Shown in pieces: positions 26,648-35,504 of a stretch of 64,000 nt of DNA. The notes beneath the pieces are model-generated. The model searched no databases. It was not told the origin of the DNA and saw only the letters and a list, made by a program, of their open reading frames with translations. The position numbers and the translations under genes were made by a program. Source of the stretch: Candidatus Saccharimonadota bacterium (lineage in GTDB: Bacteria; Patescibacteriota; Saccharimonadia; Saccharimonadales; Saccharimonadaceae); contig QJZZ01000003.1 of the NCBI GenBank assembly GCA_003246575.1, positions 186,001 to 250,000 of the forward strand. The letters run 5' to 3'. Every line of letters begins with the position of its first letter. Positions within the stretch are counted from its first letter, which is position 1.

Positions 26648-28408
26648 CTATGCCCCGCCGCCGCCTCCGCCGCCTCCGCCTCCGCCAGACGAGCCACCGC
26701 CAGACGAGCCACCGGTTGATGAACTTGAGGAGGTTGCATAGGTGGCCGATGAGATTCCACTCATTGCACTGCTGAATACTGCCGCGTTGAAGCCGGCGCG
26801 CCCAGAATACCACTCCGGCTGAGCCTGCGCCTGTTCGTAATAGAGGCCCAGTTGACGAGTCCACTCTTTTTCATCCCCGAACAATACTGCGTACGGCAAT
26901 ACTCGTTCATACAGCTTGACGAGCGATTTCTGATCCGTACCCGTGCTGACCGCTGCGACTTTTTCCGCGCCTTCTGGACTTTGGAGCATTCGTATACGTT
27001 CAGCTTCGGCGGTATGAATGTAGAGTTTGAGACCTTCAAGGTGACGTCGGAGTGTCAAGCCCTTGTCGGTAAGTCTGCCAGCGTTCACGAGCGCGACAAA
27101 TGATACCAACGCCATGAACAGCAGAGGCAGTGATGCCGTAAAGAAACCAACTATCACCAAGACGAGCGGAACACGTTTGAGCCGACGGATCGATTCATGA
27201 GTTTTGTCGCGGAACGCGTACTCGCCCATGATTAGCTCCCGCAATTTCTTGTCGTTGTCCATTGTAAGCAACCGATAGCCCTGGTTATTCTGAAGTGTCT
27301 TGAGGTTCAAGCGAGCGCCCACAGCCGGCAGAGCCCCACCAAATGCGTCCGATAGTAGCTCACGCTCTTCGGCCGCGAGCCCACTGAGATCTTTGACGAT
27401 TTCAATTTCGTATTCTGCCTTACGGTACCATGTTTTCTCTGCAACTTCATAAAAGCGAATGTAGTGGCGCACCGCGAAATCAAGCAACTGCGCGGACATG
27501 ATAGACCCTACCGGGGTTTTAGCTAGCTGGGAGGCCGTCGTCACACTGACGCCAGTTGGTGGCAGATACTCTGGCGGAATTGGCTTGAGTTCCTTCGAGC
27601 GCTCGACGAGTCGATCATACGCGATACTGAGCCAAATCAATATACCGACCGCGACCACACCAGTGATAATTTGGATCAATATGAGTACGCGAGCGACTGT
27701 TTCACTACTCGTGAAGACGTGCTCTGCAAATGTACTGGCATCGAATCCGATTGCCACTGATATATTCTCGCCCACTCCGAGCCCTGTTGCACTTGATGAG
27801 ATAACGCCACCAGAACGATCAACCTCACAGCGCTGAGTTGATCCAGTGGCGCCCTCGTAGCACGCCATGTTGCCGGTCAAATACTGTTCGATGCCGTCCG
27901 CCAACGTAATGCGTGTGTCAAGTCGCTGAATCGGCACCTTCCACTCCGTGCCGTTGATATCCCAATAGAATTCATCGTCATTCGTATCACTGAAATACTT
28001 TGTGACATCATACTGCGTGTAGGTAAAAACATATACCTGCGTCCCGTGCACATACATACTCGGGTCAGCTGCAGTTATGATCATATTGCCATTGTCGCTA
28101 CTCGTCGAATAGTCTCGAGCGCGACCATTCTCATCTGTTACCGACAACAGACTCAAACTCACCGTATGACCGTTGTAGCTCTTGGGGATTGCACGAACCA
28201 GGCCATGATTTTGGTCATATGACGGAAACTCGGCCGTAATAGTTTCTACTGTCTTGAGTGTTGAGTGCCCCTCGGCATCTCGACCAAGCGTCATATCAAC
28301 TTGGTAGTTACTGATGACAAAGTTGTTTAGATTCGCTGCCGCAACAGGTGTCGCACCCGTAATCACGGCGAGTATGAGCGCCGCTACTAATCCCCCAAAG
28401 TATTTCAT
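26648..28408 (-). CDS. DUF2207 domain membrane protein with poly-Gly tail
   Basis: The 586-residue protein has a signal peptide (about 1-24) and an outer DUF2207 beta-rich domain (about 28-225, with DQNHGLVRAIPKSYNG and FYWDINGTEW). Membrane helices lie near 245-265 and 415-455, with a cytoplasmic middle part and a C-terminal cytoplasmic region. It ends in two GGGSS-type repeats and a run of eleven glycines. DUF2207 proteins are common envelope proteins of unknown function in Gram-positives and CPR. The -10 box TAGACT lies 6 nt before the ATG. Confidence 0.9.
   Translation of the reverse strand: MKYFGGLVAALILAVITGATPVAAANLNNFVISNYQVDMTLGRDAEGHSTLKTVETITAEFPSYDQNHGLVRAIPKSYNGHTVSLSLLSVTDENGRARDYSTSSDNGNMIITAADPSMYVHGTQVYVFTYTQYDVTKYFSDTNDDEFYWDINGTEWKVPIQRLDTRITLADGIEQYLTGNMACYEGATGSTQRCEVDRSGGVISSSATGLGVGENISVAIGFDASTFAEHVFTSSETVARVLILIQIITGVVAVGILIWLSIAYDRLVERSKELKPIPPEYLPPTGVSVTTASQLAKTPVGSIMSAQLLDFAVRHYIRFYEVAEKTWYRKAEYEIEIVKDLSGLAAEERELLSDAFGGALPAVGARLNLKTLQNNQGYRLLTMDNDKKLRELIMGEYAFRDKTHESIRRLKRVPLVLVIVGFFTASLPLLFMALVSFVALVNAGRLTDKGLTLRRHLEGLKLYIHTAEAERIRMLQSPEGAEKVAAVSTGTDQKSLVKLYERVLPYAVLFGDEKEWTRQLGLYYEQAQAQPEWYSGRAGFNAAVFSSAMSGISSATYATSSSSSTGGSSGGGSSGGGGGGGGGGGA
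26651..26713 (-). repeat. Gly-codon low-complexity tract
   Basis: The 3' end of the DUF2207 gene is a GGN-codon tract (CCGCCTCCG-type repeats on the plus strand) encoding eleven consecutive glycines preceded by two SSGGG-type units. Such tracts can vary in length by slippage. Confidence 0.8.
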
Positions 28409-28466
28409 ACATCTAGTCTACACGCCCGAGGTAGCTGGCGTAAAGTAGTGCGCCCCGTGAAGCGAC

Positions 28467-29969
28467 CTAGATTTTGAGATCTGGATAAATCGCTTTGGTA
28501 GTCTCATCTGTTTCGGCACGAAGCTGGGGGAATGGCACGCCTTCACGAGCAGTCACACCTTCGAAGATCCAAAATACGCGCTCGCTATATCCCCAGCCAC
28601 ACGCTGGCGGCATGCCATATTCGAGCATCTCGACATAGTCGATGTCGAGCATCATCGCTTCATCATCACCACCGTCGCGCATCTGCTGCTGCTCAACAAA
28701 TCGTCCAAGCTGATCAATCGGGTCATTCAATTCAGAGAAACCATTTCCAAGCTCACTTCCGACGATGACCGGCTGGAAGCGCTCGACGACACGATCGTCC
28801 TCAGGATTCGACTTCGCAAGCGGAGAAATGAACTTTGGCGTGTTCACGAGCCACACTGGGCCAGCAACATCCTTACGGATATTCTTCCAGAGCTTATCGA
28901 TGCCCCGTGGAATACTATCGGTTTTTTCAACCTCAAGATTATGTTCTTTGAGTTTTGCCGCGACTTGATCGATAGTCGTATCATACACGTCAATATCGTA
29001 GTGTTTCTTGATAACCTCAGCATAATCCCATACCTCCCAGTCGCCACTCATGTCGACATCGAAGCGACCGAGTTTAAACTGCAGTGTGCCAAATGTCTTC
29101 TCAAGCACATATTTGTACATACCTTCCATAAACTTCATGCCGTCTTGCCAGTTCCAGTAGGCAGCGTACCATTCCATTGCAATATGCTCAGGCAAATGTT
29201 CGTCGGAGAAATTTTCGTTTCGGAAGCGAGGACCAAGGTCATATACTTTTTCAAACCCGGCACCAAGCAAGCGCTTGAGAGGAAGCTCGTGGCTGATACG
29301 CAGGTAGAATTCTTGGTCACCAAGTGCATCCATATGTGTTACGAATGGATTTGCGTCTGCACCACCCGTCGTATGTTCGAGCACAGGGATATTAATCTCC
29401 GTGAAGCCTTCTCGATCTAAATATTGACGCGTCGCCTGCCAGAACCGGCTACGGCGCACAAAGCGTTCGCGCACTTCGGGGTTCACGTTCATATCGACGT
29501 AGCGACGACGGAAACGCTCCTCCTTGTTAGTGAGCGCTTCAGGCATCGGACGAAGCGACTTCGTAAGCAAGTGGAGCTCGTGCACACCGACAGATTTTTC
29601 GCCCGTCTGGGTTATCGTCATGCGTCCCGTTGCTTGGATGAAGTCCCCCGTATCGAGCAGCTTGAGCTGCTTCATGCCAAGTACGCCCTCGCTCGCGTGG
29701 AGTTCGGCAACTTCACTTGCCTGCAAATAGAGCTGCACACTACCACTTGCGTCACGTAGCTTGATAAACGCCAGCTTGCCAAAGCTACGAATTGACTCGA
29801 TACGGCCAACAACCGTTACGTCCTGGTCGGCGAGTTCTTCAAACTTCTCAACCACCTCCTTGCAAGTGTGCGTGCGCTTGGCCTGCGCAGGATATGGGTT
29901 AACACCAAGCTCTTTGAGCTCAGCCAGTTTGCGTAATCGTTCGTCTCGGTAGTCTTGTAATGTGGCCAT
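28467..29969 (-). CDS. lysS: Lysine--tRNA ligase, class II
   Basis: The 500-residue synthetase has an N-terminal OB-fold (about 55-160, VTVVGRIESIRSFGKLAFI), motif 2 in RFRNENFSDEHLPEHIAMEWY, and motif 3 near the C-terminus in a GMPPACGWGYSERVFWIFE stretch rather than a classic GLGIDR. That altered motif 3 region is typical of a divergent LysRS form. Its leader is extremely short: TATAGA ends 4 nt before the ATG. It lies after a strong terminator that separates it from greA. Confidence 0.93.
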   Translation of the reverse strand: MATLQDYRDERLRKLAELKELGVNPYPAQAKRTHTCKEVVEKFEELADQDVTVVGRIESIRSFGKLAFIKLRDASGSVQLYLQASEVAELHASEGVLGMKQLKLLDTGDFIQATGRMTITQTGEKSVGVHELHLLTKSLRPMPEALTNKEERFRRRYVDMNVNPEVRERFVRRSRFWQATRQYLDREGFTEINIPVLEHTTGGADANPFVTHMDALGDQEFYLRISHELPLKRLLGAGFEKVYDLGPRFRNENFSDEHLPEHIAMEWYAAYWNWQDGMKFMEGMYKYVLEKTFGTLQFKLGRFDVDMSGDWEVWDYAEVIKKHYDIDVYDTTIDQVAAKLKEHNLEVEKTDSIPRGIDKLWKNIRKDVAGPVWLVNTPKFISPLAKSNPEDDRVVERFQPVIVGSELGNGFSELNDPIDQLGRFVEQQQMRDGGDDEAMMLDIDYVEMLEYGMPPACGWGYSERVFWIFEGVTAREGVPFPQLRAETDETTKAIYPDLKI

Positions 29970-29986
29970 AGTGTCTATAGCTTATC

Positions 29987-30016
29987 AAAAAAACAGAGGC
30001 AGCGGTAGCCTCTGTT
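29987..30016 (-). terminator. Rho-independent terminator of greA
   Basis: On the minus strand AACAGAGGC (30016-30008) pairs with GCCTCTGTT (30000-29992) around a 7-nt loop and continues into a run of T residues. It lies between greA and lysS. Confidence 0.9.
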
Positions 30017-30040
30017 ATGATTTGCAGTCAAAAGTGACCG

Positions 30041-30496
30041 CTATGCAACAGTGATGATTGAGTAGGTCGTTGAACCTTTTGGCGTCGTGATTGTGACCTC
30101 TTCGCCAACATTCTTGCCTATGAGCTGCTGACCGATTGGCGACTGATCACTCACCTTGCCCTCGACCGGGTTCGCCTCAACGGCACCAACAACGGTGTAA
30201 GTTACCTCTTTTTGGTCATTTTTAAGTGTCACTTTGCTACCGAGGTGAACTGACTTTGAACGGCTCGCTTTGATCTCTTCGGCGTTCATGAGGATATCTT
30301 CGATTTCGGCAATTCGCGTCTCAACGATACCCTGCTCTTCACGAGCAGTATCGTATTCGGCGTTCTCGCTCAAATCACCGTAGTCACGTGCAGCCGCAAT
30401 CTTATCGGCAATTACACCACGTCGACCCTTCAACTGAACTAGTTCAGCCTCAAGTTCTTGTCGCCCCGCCGCAGTCAGCTGATACGTCTTCTTCAT
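30041..30496 (-). CDS. greA: Transcription elongation factor GreA
   Basis: The 151-residue protein has the N-terminal coiled coil with acidic tip (about 10-75, AARDYGDLSENAEYD) and the C-terminal FKBP-like domain with SPIGQQLIGKNVGEEV. It rescues backtracked RNA polymerase by stimulating transcript cleavage. Normal length. GCGAGGA precedes the ATG. Confidence 0.97.
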   Translation of the reverse strand: MKKTYQLTAAGRQELEAELVQLKGRRGVIADKIAAARDYGDLSENAEYDTAREEQGIVETRIAEIEDILMNAEEIKASRSKSVHLGSKVTLKNDQKEVTYTVVGAVEANPVEGKVSDQSPIGQQLIGKNVGEEVTITTPKGSTTYSIITVA

Positions 30497-30579
30497 TATA
30501 TTATCCTCGCTTAATTCCTATAAAAACACTCTTTAAAAGGGCTCCTGTGGTGTCCAAAAGTCCTTTTAACTCCAACAAT

Positions 30580-32274
30580 TTAACCTAGCTTAGCAAGCAG
30601 TTCATCGTATGTCAATACAACTGTTTCGCCGGTTTTTCTCTCTGTTAATTCGTATGTTCCAGCTTCGACACCACGGTCGCTCACTGTCACTCGCCATGGC
30701 ATACCCATGAGTTCAGCGTCAGCGAATTTCTCACCAGGGCGAACATCACGATCGTCATACATCACCTCTACCCCACGCTTCGCAAGTTCGTCGTATAGCT
30801 CGTCAGCCTTTTCACTTCCCGTTTGACCAATTGACACTAAATAGACATGGTACGGCGCAATGTTCTCTGGCCAAATAAGGCCTTTATCGTCTGAGAAATG
30901 TTCTGCCACAACACCCATGAGACGACTAACGCCAACGCCGTAACTTCCCATGACGATACTCTGCCGCTCACCGTTTTCATCAAGATAATACATATCAAGC
31001 AGATCCGTATACTTGGTTTCAAGGGGAAAGATGTTGCCAACCTCCACTGCACGGAAGACTTCATAGACTTCACCAGTCTCGGGACTCAGGTCGCCTTCCT
31101 TGGCATCCTTAACGTCATAGAAACACTCTGGTCGTGGCAGGTCGCGATCCCAGTTGACGTTCACATTGTGCTCATTTGTGACGTTGGCGCCAAGCTCAAA
31201 GTTGACGAGCGGCTCGACGGAATCATCGACGATGATACGCACATCATCCGGTAGACCGATCAAGCCCGCATAGCCGACTTCGGCACCCGTGACGCGCTTG
31301 ATAGTGTCCTCGTCAGCGAGCGCAACACTCTTGGCATCGAGCGCCATGCGAAGCTTAATCTCGTTGACCTCATAGTCGCCGCGCACCGCAACCGCCGTGA
31401 CAACATCGTCGATAACATACAGCATGGTTTTGACCGTACTTTCAACAGCGACACCGAGCTCGCGTGCGAGTTGCTCAACACCAACAACACCCGGTGTGTG
31501 CTTTGCCTCCATTGGCAGTTGCTCGCTCGCCTGCTCAACTCGTGGTGCACGAGATGGCGCGACCTCTTGGTTGTAATACAGTTCAGATCCTTTTGCGTGA
31601 TAAATGATATCTTCACCAATATCTGTACGTGTCTGGAACTCATCACTGTAACGCTTAGTGAAAATGCCCCCGTCTGCTTTGACGCGATAAGTTACGTCAC
31701 CGAGTCCGAGACGTTCGTAGACCTTACCGTAGGCAACAGCAAAATTCTCATAGACTCGCTCATGCTCTTCTTGGTCACGCGCGAACGTGTAGAGGTCTTT
31801 CATGATAAACTCACGGCCACGCAACAATCCAGATTTGGCACGCTTTTCGTTACGGTATTTATTGCCGATTTGATAGACGCTCTTTGGCAAATCCTTGTAC
31901 GAGCTAATGTATGGCCGAGCCGCATCGACAATTGGCTCTTCGTGCGTCAGGCCAACACCCAACACTGTACCGTTCAGAAGTTTTGTCTTGAACCAGTTGT
32001 CAACAACCTCGTCGTCCCAACGATTGGTCTTTTCCCATATATCACTTGGCTGCAATGTGGTCATAAGCAGCTCTTCGCCACCCGCGGCGTTCATCTCTTC
32101 GCGAACAATCTGCTTTATATGCTCAATCACCCGAAGACCGAGCGGCAAATACGCGTATACTCCGGCCATTTCTTTGTGAACGAAGCCTGCACGAATCAAA
32201 AGCTGCGCGTTGCGCGCGACTTCATCAGCAGGAGCTTCTCGGAGTGTCTTGGTAAATAGTCTAGTTCTTCGCAT
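30580..32274 (-). CDS. proS: Proline--tRNA ligase
   Basis: The 564-residue bacterial-type ProRS has motif 2-type sequence YRNEKRAKSGLLRGREFIMKDLYTF and an inserted YbaK-like editing domain (about 225-370, shorter than usual). Motif 3 lies in MGSYGVGVSRLMGVV, and the C-terminal anticodon-binding domain has DDRDVRPGEKFADAELMGMPWRV. The frame extends to 32367, but ATG 32274 gives the standard MRRTRLFTKTLREAP start and lies 7 nt after a TACAAT box inside the end of the CPBP gene. Confidence 0.96.
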   Translation of the reverse strand: MRRTRLFTKTLREAPADEVARNAQLLIRAGFVHKEMAGVYAYLPLGLRVIEHIKQIVREEMNAAGGEELLMTTLQPSDIWEKTNRWDDEVVDNWFKTKLLNGTVLGVGLTHEEPIVDAARPYISSYKDLPKSVYQIGNKYRNEKRAKSGLLRGREFIMKDLYTFARDQEEHERVYENFAVAYGKVYERLGLGDVTYRVKADGGIFTKRYSDEFQTRTDIGEDIIYHAKGSELYYNQEVAPSRAPRVEQASEQLPMEAKHTPGVVGVEQLARELGVAVESTVKTMLYVIDDVVTAVAVRGDYEVNEIKLRMALDAKSVALADEDTIKRVTGAEVGYAGLIGLPDDVRIIVDDSVEPLVNFELGANVTNEHNVNVNWDRDLPRPECFYDVKDAKEGDLSPETGEVYEVFRAVEVGNIFPLETKYTDLLDMYYLDENGERQSIVMGSYGVGVSRLMGVVAEHFSDDKGLIWPENIAPYHVYLVSIGQTGSEKADELYDELAKRGVEVMYDDRDVRPGEKFADAELMGMPWRVTVSDRGVEAGTYELTERKTGETVVLTYDELLAKLG

Positions 32275-32279
32275 AGCCC

Positions 32280-33044
32280 TTATTGTATCCCAGGTACTAT
32301 AGGGCTGACAAATAGAAGATAGTACGCAATTCCGTTCTTCATCATGTGCATGAGAATTCCCGGCCAAATAGAATCAGTCGCTTCCCTGCCGATACACATC
32401 ATTATGCTCAAAATTCCCACGTTAATGCCAACATTCCACTGCCCGTGCGCGAGACCGAACAGAACACTCACAATAATCGTTGCGACCACGAAGGAAATAC
32501 CACGCCTGCGAAGAACCCCATACAAATATCCACGAAAGATGAGCTCTTCCATAATTGGGCCGATCGCAACAAACAACAAAAACACCCACAAGCGATCCAT
32601 ACCAAGTGGCATCGACACACCTGTATCTTGCGCCTGATTCACATCAATCTGTGGTACATACTCAGCAAACAGCCACATGACAATTCCCGCAATCAAGAAA
32701 TACCCGACAATTCCCGATAGCGCAACGCCTATATCGCGCCATTCAGGAAAACGGTCGATGCCAAGCAATTTCAATCCAGGACCCCGACGCATCGCAAGCC
32801 ATGGCGCTCCAACCAATACAGTAAACATGATGGCGTACAAAACAATACCCTGAGCCACTGTGAGAACATTGGTCGAAAGATCTGCCAACAAGCCAAGGTG
32901 GTAAAGCGCCGAAAATATCAGCCACTGCAGTTGTACTGCGACAAGCAACGCCACCACCGACCACGCCGACAATCCGAGCACAAGCAACACTTTTTGCTGC
33001 CAGGCTCGTAGACTACCCCAGCGTTTAGTTAAAGAATTTTCCAA
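32280..33044 (-). CDS. CPBP family intramembrane metalloprotease (Abi/Rce1-like)
   Basis: The 254-residue polytopic protein has the EELIFRGYLYGVLRR motif (Glu-Glu and Arg of CPBP proteases) and a later HGQWN His motif. Six to eight membrane helices. Substrates unknown; relatives process prenylated or secreted peptides and serve as bacteriocin-immunity proteins. The start appears to be TTG 33044, overlapping the rseP-like gene by 20 nt, so coupling is probable. Confidence 0.88.
   Translation of the reverse strand: MENSLTKRWGSLRAWQQKVLLVLGLSAWSVVALLVAVQLQWLIFSALYHLGLLADLSTNVLTVAQGIVLYAIMFTVLVGAPWLAMRRGPGLKLLGIDRFPEWRDIGVALSGIVGYFLIAGIVMWLFAEYVPQIDVNQAQDTGVSMPLGMDRLWVFLLFVAIGPIMEELIFRGYLYGVLRRRGISFVVATIIVSVLFGLAHGQWNVGINVGILSIMMCIGREATDSIWPGILMHMMKNGIAYYLLFVSPIVPGIQ
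32282..32311 (-). promoter_or_regulatory. Promoter of proS
   Basis: TTGTCA (32306-32311) and TACAAT (32282-32287), 18-base spacer, on the minus strand. It overlaps the stop codon of the CPBP protease gene and ends 7 nt before the proS ATG. Confidence 0.65.
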
Positions 33045-34191
33045 TGTCAGCTACCGTTATTAGCACAAACAGCCCCATCAAGAACATCATGCCATAGCCG
33101 ACAATCTGCTCTTCACGCTCTTTGGTGAGCGGACGCTTCAGCGCACGATAGACCGCAATCAATGCCCAGCGACCGCCATCGAGGCCAGGGATTGGCAATG
33201 TATTCAGAACTGCAAGGCTCAGTGAAATAATCGCCGTGATAAGAATCACGAACTGTGGACCTGCCATGATGAGTCCTGGCAAAATAACACCGATGAGACC
33301 AATCGGACCAGCGACATTCTCGCCTGCAGCGGCAAGTTTTTGATTTGCTTGCTGTTGAGCCGCTTGATCAGGATTGAGTTTTTCGACAACTCCAGAGAAG
33401 AAGCTGCCAGCCATGCTGCCGATTCCCTGCAGAGTCAGCCAGCTTAATTGCCCCGTCAAGCCAACGCCCACGATAGGTGCTGACCACGTCGCGCGATACC
33501 ACACGCGTTGCGCCACTCCCGCCCCGAGATAGCCCTTGCCGTCATCGTTTGATGCGCGCAACGTTGCGACTGTTGACTCTGTCACGCCGTCGCGCTGATA
33601 CTCGATCACAATTCCCTTGCCTTTTTCTGCCGTCGTAATCTCACTCAGCTGACTTGCCGTCGTAAGTGTCTGCCCGGCAACGCTGATAAGCGTATCGCCA
33701 ACCTTGAGGCCAGCAGTCGCAGCAGCAGAATCCTCGCCAACATAGTTCAGCACTGGGGATTCAGCTGTTGTAATCGTATCTGATGCGACCGTAAATTGAT
33801 CGTCGACAACCTTCGGGATACCGACGAGTGCCAGAATCGTAAGAAGTACCGCAGCAGCCGCCCAGTTCACCAAAACACCTGCGAGCATAATTTTGGTCTT
33901 CGCCCAAAAACTTGCGCGTCCAAAATCACCATTTTTACCACCATCTTCATCGTGCTCGCCCTGAAGTTTCACGAAGCCACCAAGTGGAAGCCAGTTCAGG
34001 CTATACTCGACGTTCTTGCCGAGAAAGCTCTTCTTGACCTTACGTGCACGTGCACGTGGTGGAAAGCCGACGCCAAATTCTTCGACAGTCACGCCGTTTC
34101 GGCGAGCTACGATAGCGTGACCGAGCTCATGGATCACAACCAAAAAGGTTAAAATTAGTAGTCCTGCAATGATTGCGAGTATCGTTATCAT
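33025..34191 (-). CDS. rseP: Site-2 protease / RseP-like M50 metalloprotease
   Basis: The 388-residue membrane protease has zinc motif HELGH in the first helix (about residues 21-25), a single PDZ domain (about 165-240, GLKVGDTLISVAG) and the third zinc ligand in NTLPIPGLDGGRW. It cleaves transmembrane helices, often of anti-sigma factors or remnant signal peptides. No sigma factor is in the window. It overlaps uppS by 1 nt (TAATG). frr-uppS-rseP is a widespread gene order. Confidence 0.93.
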   Translation of the reverse strand: MITILAIIAGLLILTFLVVIHELGHAIVARRNGVTVEEFGVGFPPRARARKVKKSFLGKNVEYSLNWLPLGGFVKLQGEHDEDGGKNGDFGRASFWAKTKIMLAGVLVNWAAAAVLLTILALVGIPKVVDDQFTVASDTITTAESPVLNYVGEDSAAATAGLKVGDTLISVAGQTLTTASQLSEITTAEKGKGIVIEYQRDGVTESTVATLRASNDDGKGYLGAGVAQRVWYRATWSAPIVGVGLTGQLSWLTLQGIGSMAGSFFSGVVEKLNPDQAAQQQANQKLAAAGENVAGPIGLIGVILPGLIMAGPQFVILITAIISLSLAVLNTLPIPGLDGGRWALIAVYRALKRPLTKEREEQIVGYGMMFLMGLFVLITVADIGKFFN

Positions 34192-34880
34192 TAGCTTCCG
34201 TGCCTCCGCTCACGTTTGGCGTACTCGTTGAGTACATTTTTTACATCTTCAGGGCCCATATCTGGCCAAAACTTATCGAGAAACATAAATTCACTATAGG
34301 CGCTCCGCCATAGCATGAAGTTGCTGAGGCGCTGTTCGCCACTCGTGCGTACAATGATATCACATGGCGGTACCTCTGGGTGATCAAGGAACTGCGCGAA
34401 TGTCTCATTGTCCAGTGATGTAGGGTCAACGCCCGCCTCAATGGCACGCTGCGTAGCGCGAACGATTTCTTGCTGACCGCCGTAGTTGAAACACATGGCA
34501 AGCGTAGCGCGCTTTCCTTCTTGGGAGCGGCTTTCCGCCTCATCCATCATCTGAATGATGTCGTCGGGCAAGTGTTCCCTGCCACCGAGTACTACCAAAT
34601 GAAACCCTTTTCTCTGCAGCTCTTTGATATCAGTTTTGAAGAGGCGGCGAATCAGTGAAAATACGCCCTTCACCTCCTCTTCGGCACGCTGCCAATTCTC
34701 TGTTGACCAAGTATAGAACGAGATATATTCGACGCCAGCATCGGCCGTCGCCTCAATCACGTCCTTGAGCGCGTTGTAGCCAGCAAGATGCCCTTCGTAC
34801 GTCGGCAGACCGTGCTGCTTCGCCCAGCGGCGGTTGCCGTCGAGAATAAACCCGACATGTTTTGGCGCTTTTTCACTCAT
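34191..34880 (-). CDS. uppS: Isoprenyl transferase (undecaprenyl diphosphate synthase)
   Basis: The 229-residue cis-prenyltransferase has catalytic Asp in FILDGNRRWAK, the YISFYTWSTENWQR block and a C-terminal DIIVRTSGEQRLSNFMLW motif. It makes the undecaprenyl carrier that UppP recycles. Coupled by TAATG overlaps to both frr and the rseP-like gene. Confidence 0.97.
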   Translation of the reverse strand: MSEKAPKHVGFILDGNRRWAKQHGLPTYEGHLAGYNALKDVIEATADAGVEYISFYTWSTENWQRAEEEVKGVFSLIRRLFKTDIKELQRKGFHLVVLGGREHLPDDIIQMMDEAESRSQEGKRATLAMCFNYGGQQEIVRATQRAIEAGVDPTSLDNETFAQFLDHPEVPPCDIIVRTSGEQRLSNFMLWRSAYSEFMFLDKFWPDMGPEDVKNVLNEYAKRERRHGS

Positions 34881-35434
34881 TAGACGGTCAGAATGTCCTT
34901 TTCTTTTGCTTTGAAAATCTCATCGATTTTCACCTGATAGTCCTGCATGAACTGATCGAATGCTTTCTCGACCGCCTTCACGTCGTCTTCAGAAAGTGCT
35001 TTATCTTCTTTCATGCGCTTGGCGTCTTTGAGACCATCCTGGCGAACCGCACGCAGTGCAATACGGCATTCTTCGACTTTTTCGCTTGCCTGCTTGACCA
35101 TCTCACGGCGACGCTCTTCTGTCAGTGGCGGAACCGGCACGCGAACAATGCGACCATCATCCGAAGGGTTGAATCCGAGGCTCTGGTTGTCGCGGATTGC
35201 TGATGAAATCGCCGCGATTTGACTTGGATCAAATGGCGTAATCAGTAGCATGTTTGCCTCTGGAGCAGTCACGTTTGCGACTTGGCTGAGCGGCATCATT
35301 GAGCCATAGGCGCTCACCATAACACCTTCAAGCATGCCGGCATGTGCACGACCGGTACGGACTTTTTTCAGTTCATTTTCGAAGTGCTCCAAGGCACCAT
35401 CCATTTTGTGTTCATACTGCTTTGTATCAAACAT
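34880..35434 (-). CDS. frr: Ribosome recycling factor
   Basis: The 184-residue protein has the RRF signature (FENELKKVRTGRAHAGMLEGVMV, PFDPSQIAAISSAIRDNQSLGFNPSDDGRIVRVPVPPLTEERR in segments). It splits post-termination ribosomes with EF-G. GAGGA lies 5 nt before the ATG. First gene of the frr-uppS-rseP-CPBP unit; divergent from recF. Confidence 0.97.
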   Translation of the reverse strand: MFDTKQYEHKMDGALEHFENELKKVRTGRAHAGMLEGVMVSAYGSMMPLSQVANVTAPEANMLLITPFDPSQIAAISSAIRDNQSLGFNPSDDGRIVRVPVPPLTEERRREMVKQASEKVEECRIALRAVRQDGLKDAKRMKEDKALSEDDVKAVEKAFDQFMQDYQVKIDEIFKAKEKDILTV

Positions 35435-35490
35435 TATTCCTCGCTTTCGTATTGTTATCAGTATAGCAGATTATCACCTTCTAACTAATG

Positions 35491-35496
35491 TATACT
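35491..35496 (+). promoter_or_regulatory. -10 box of recF
   Basis: TATACT ends 8 nt before the recF ATG. The GAAGAGGA between them could act as Shine-Dalgarno only if transcription started upstream. No clear -35 is visible. Confidence 0.5.
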
Positions 35497-35504
35497 GAAG
35501 AGGA

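Noticed and set aside
25477-26760. Extended N-terminus of the glycosyltransferase (from 26760)
   Set aside because: The extra 45 residues are Ala/Glu/Arg-rich low complexity derived from reading the neighbour's Gly tract in another frame.
30520-30575. TTAAAAGG/CCTTTTAA repeat between proS and greA as a terminator
   Set aside because: The stem is AT-rich with a loop of about 20 nt and no clear U-run directly after it; too weak to call.
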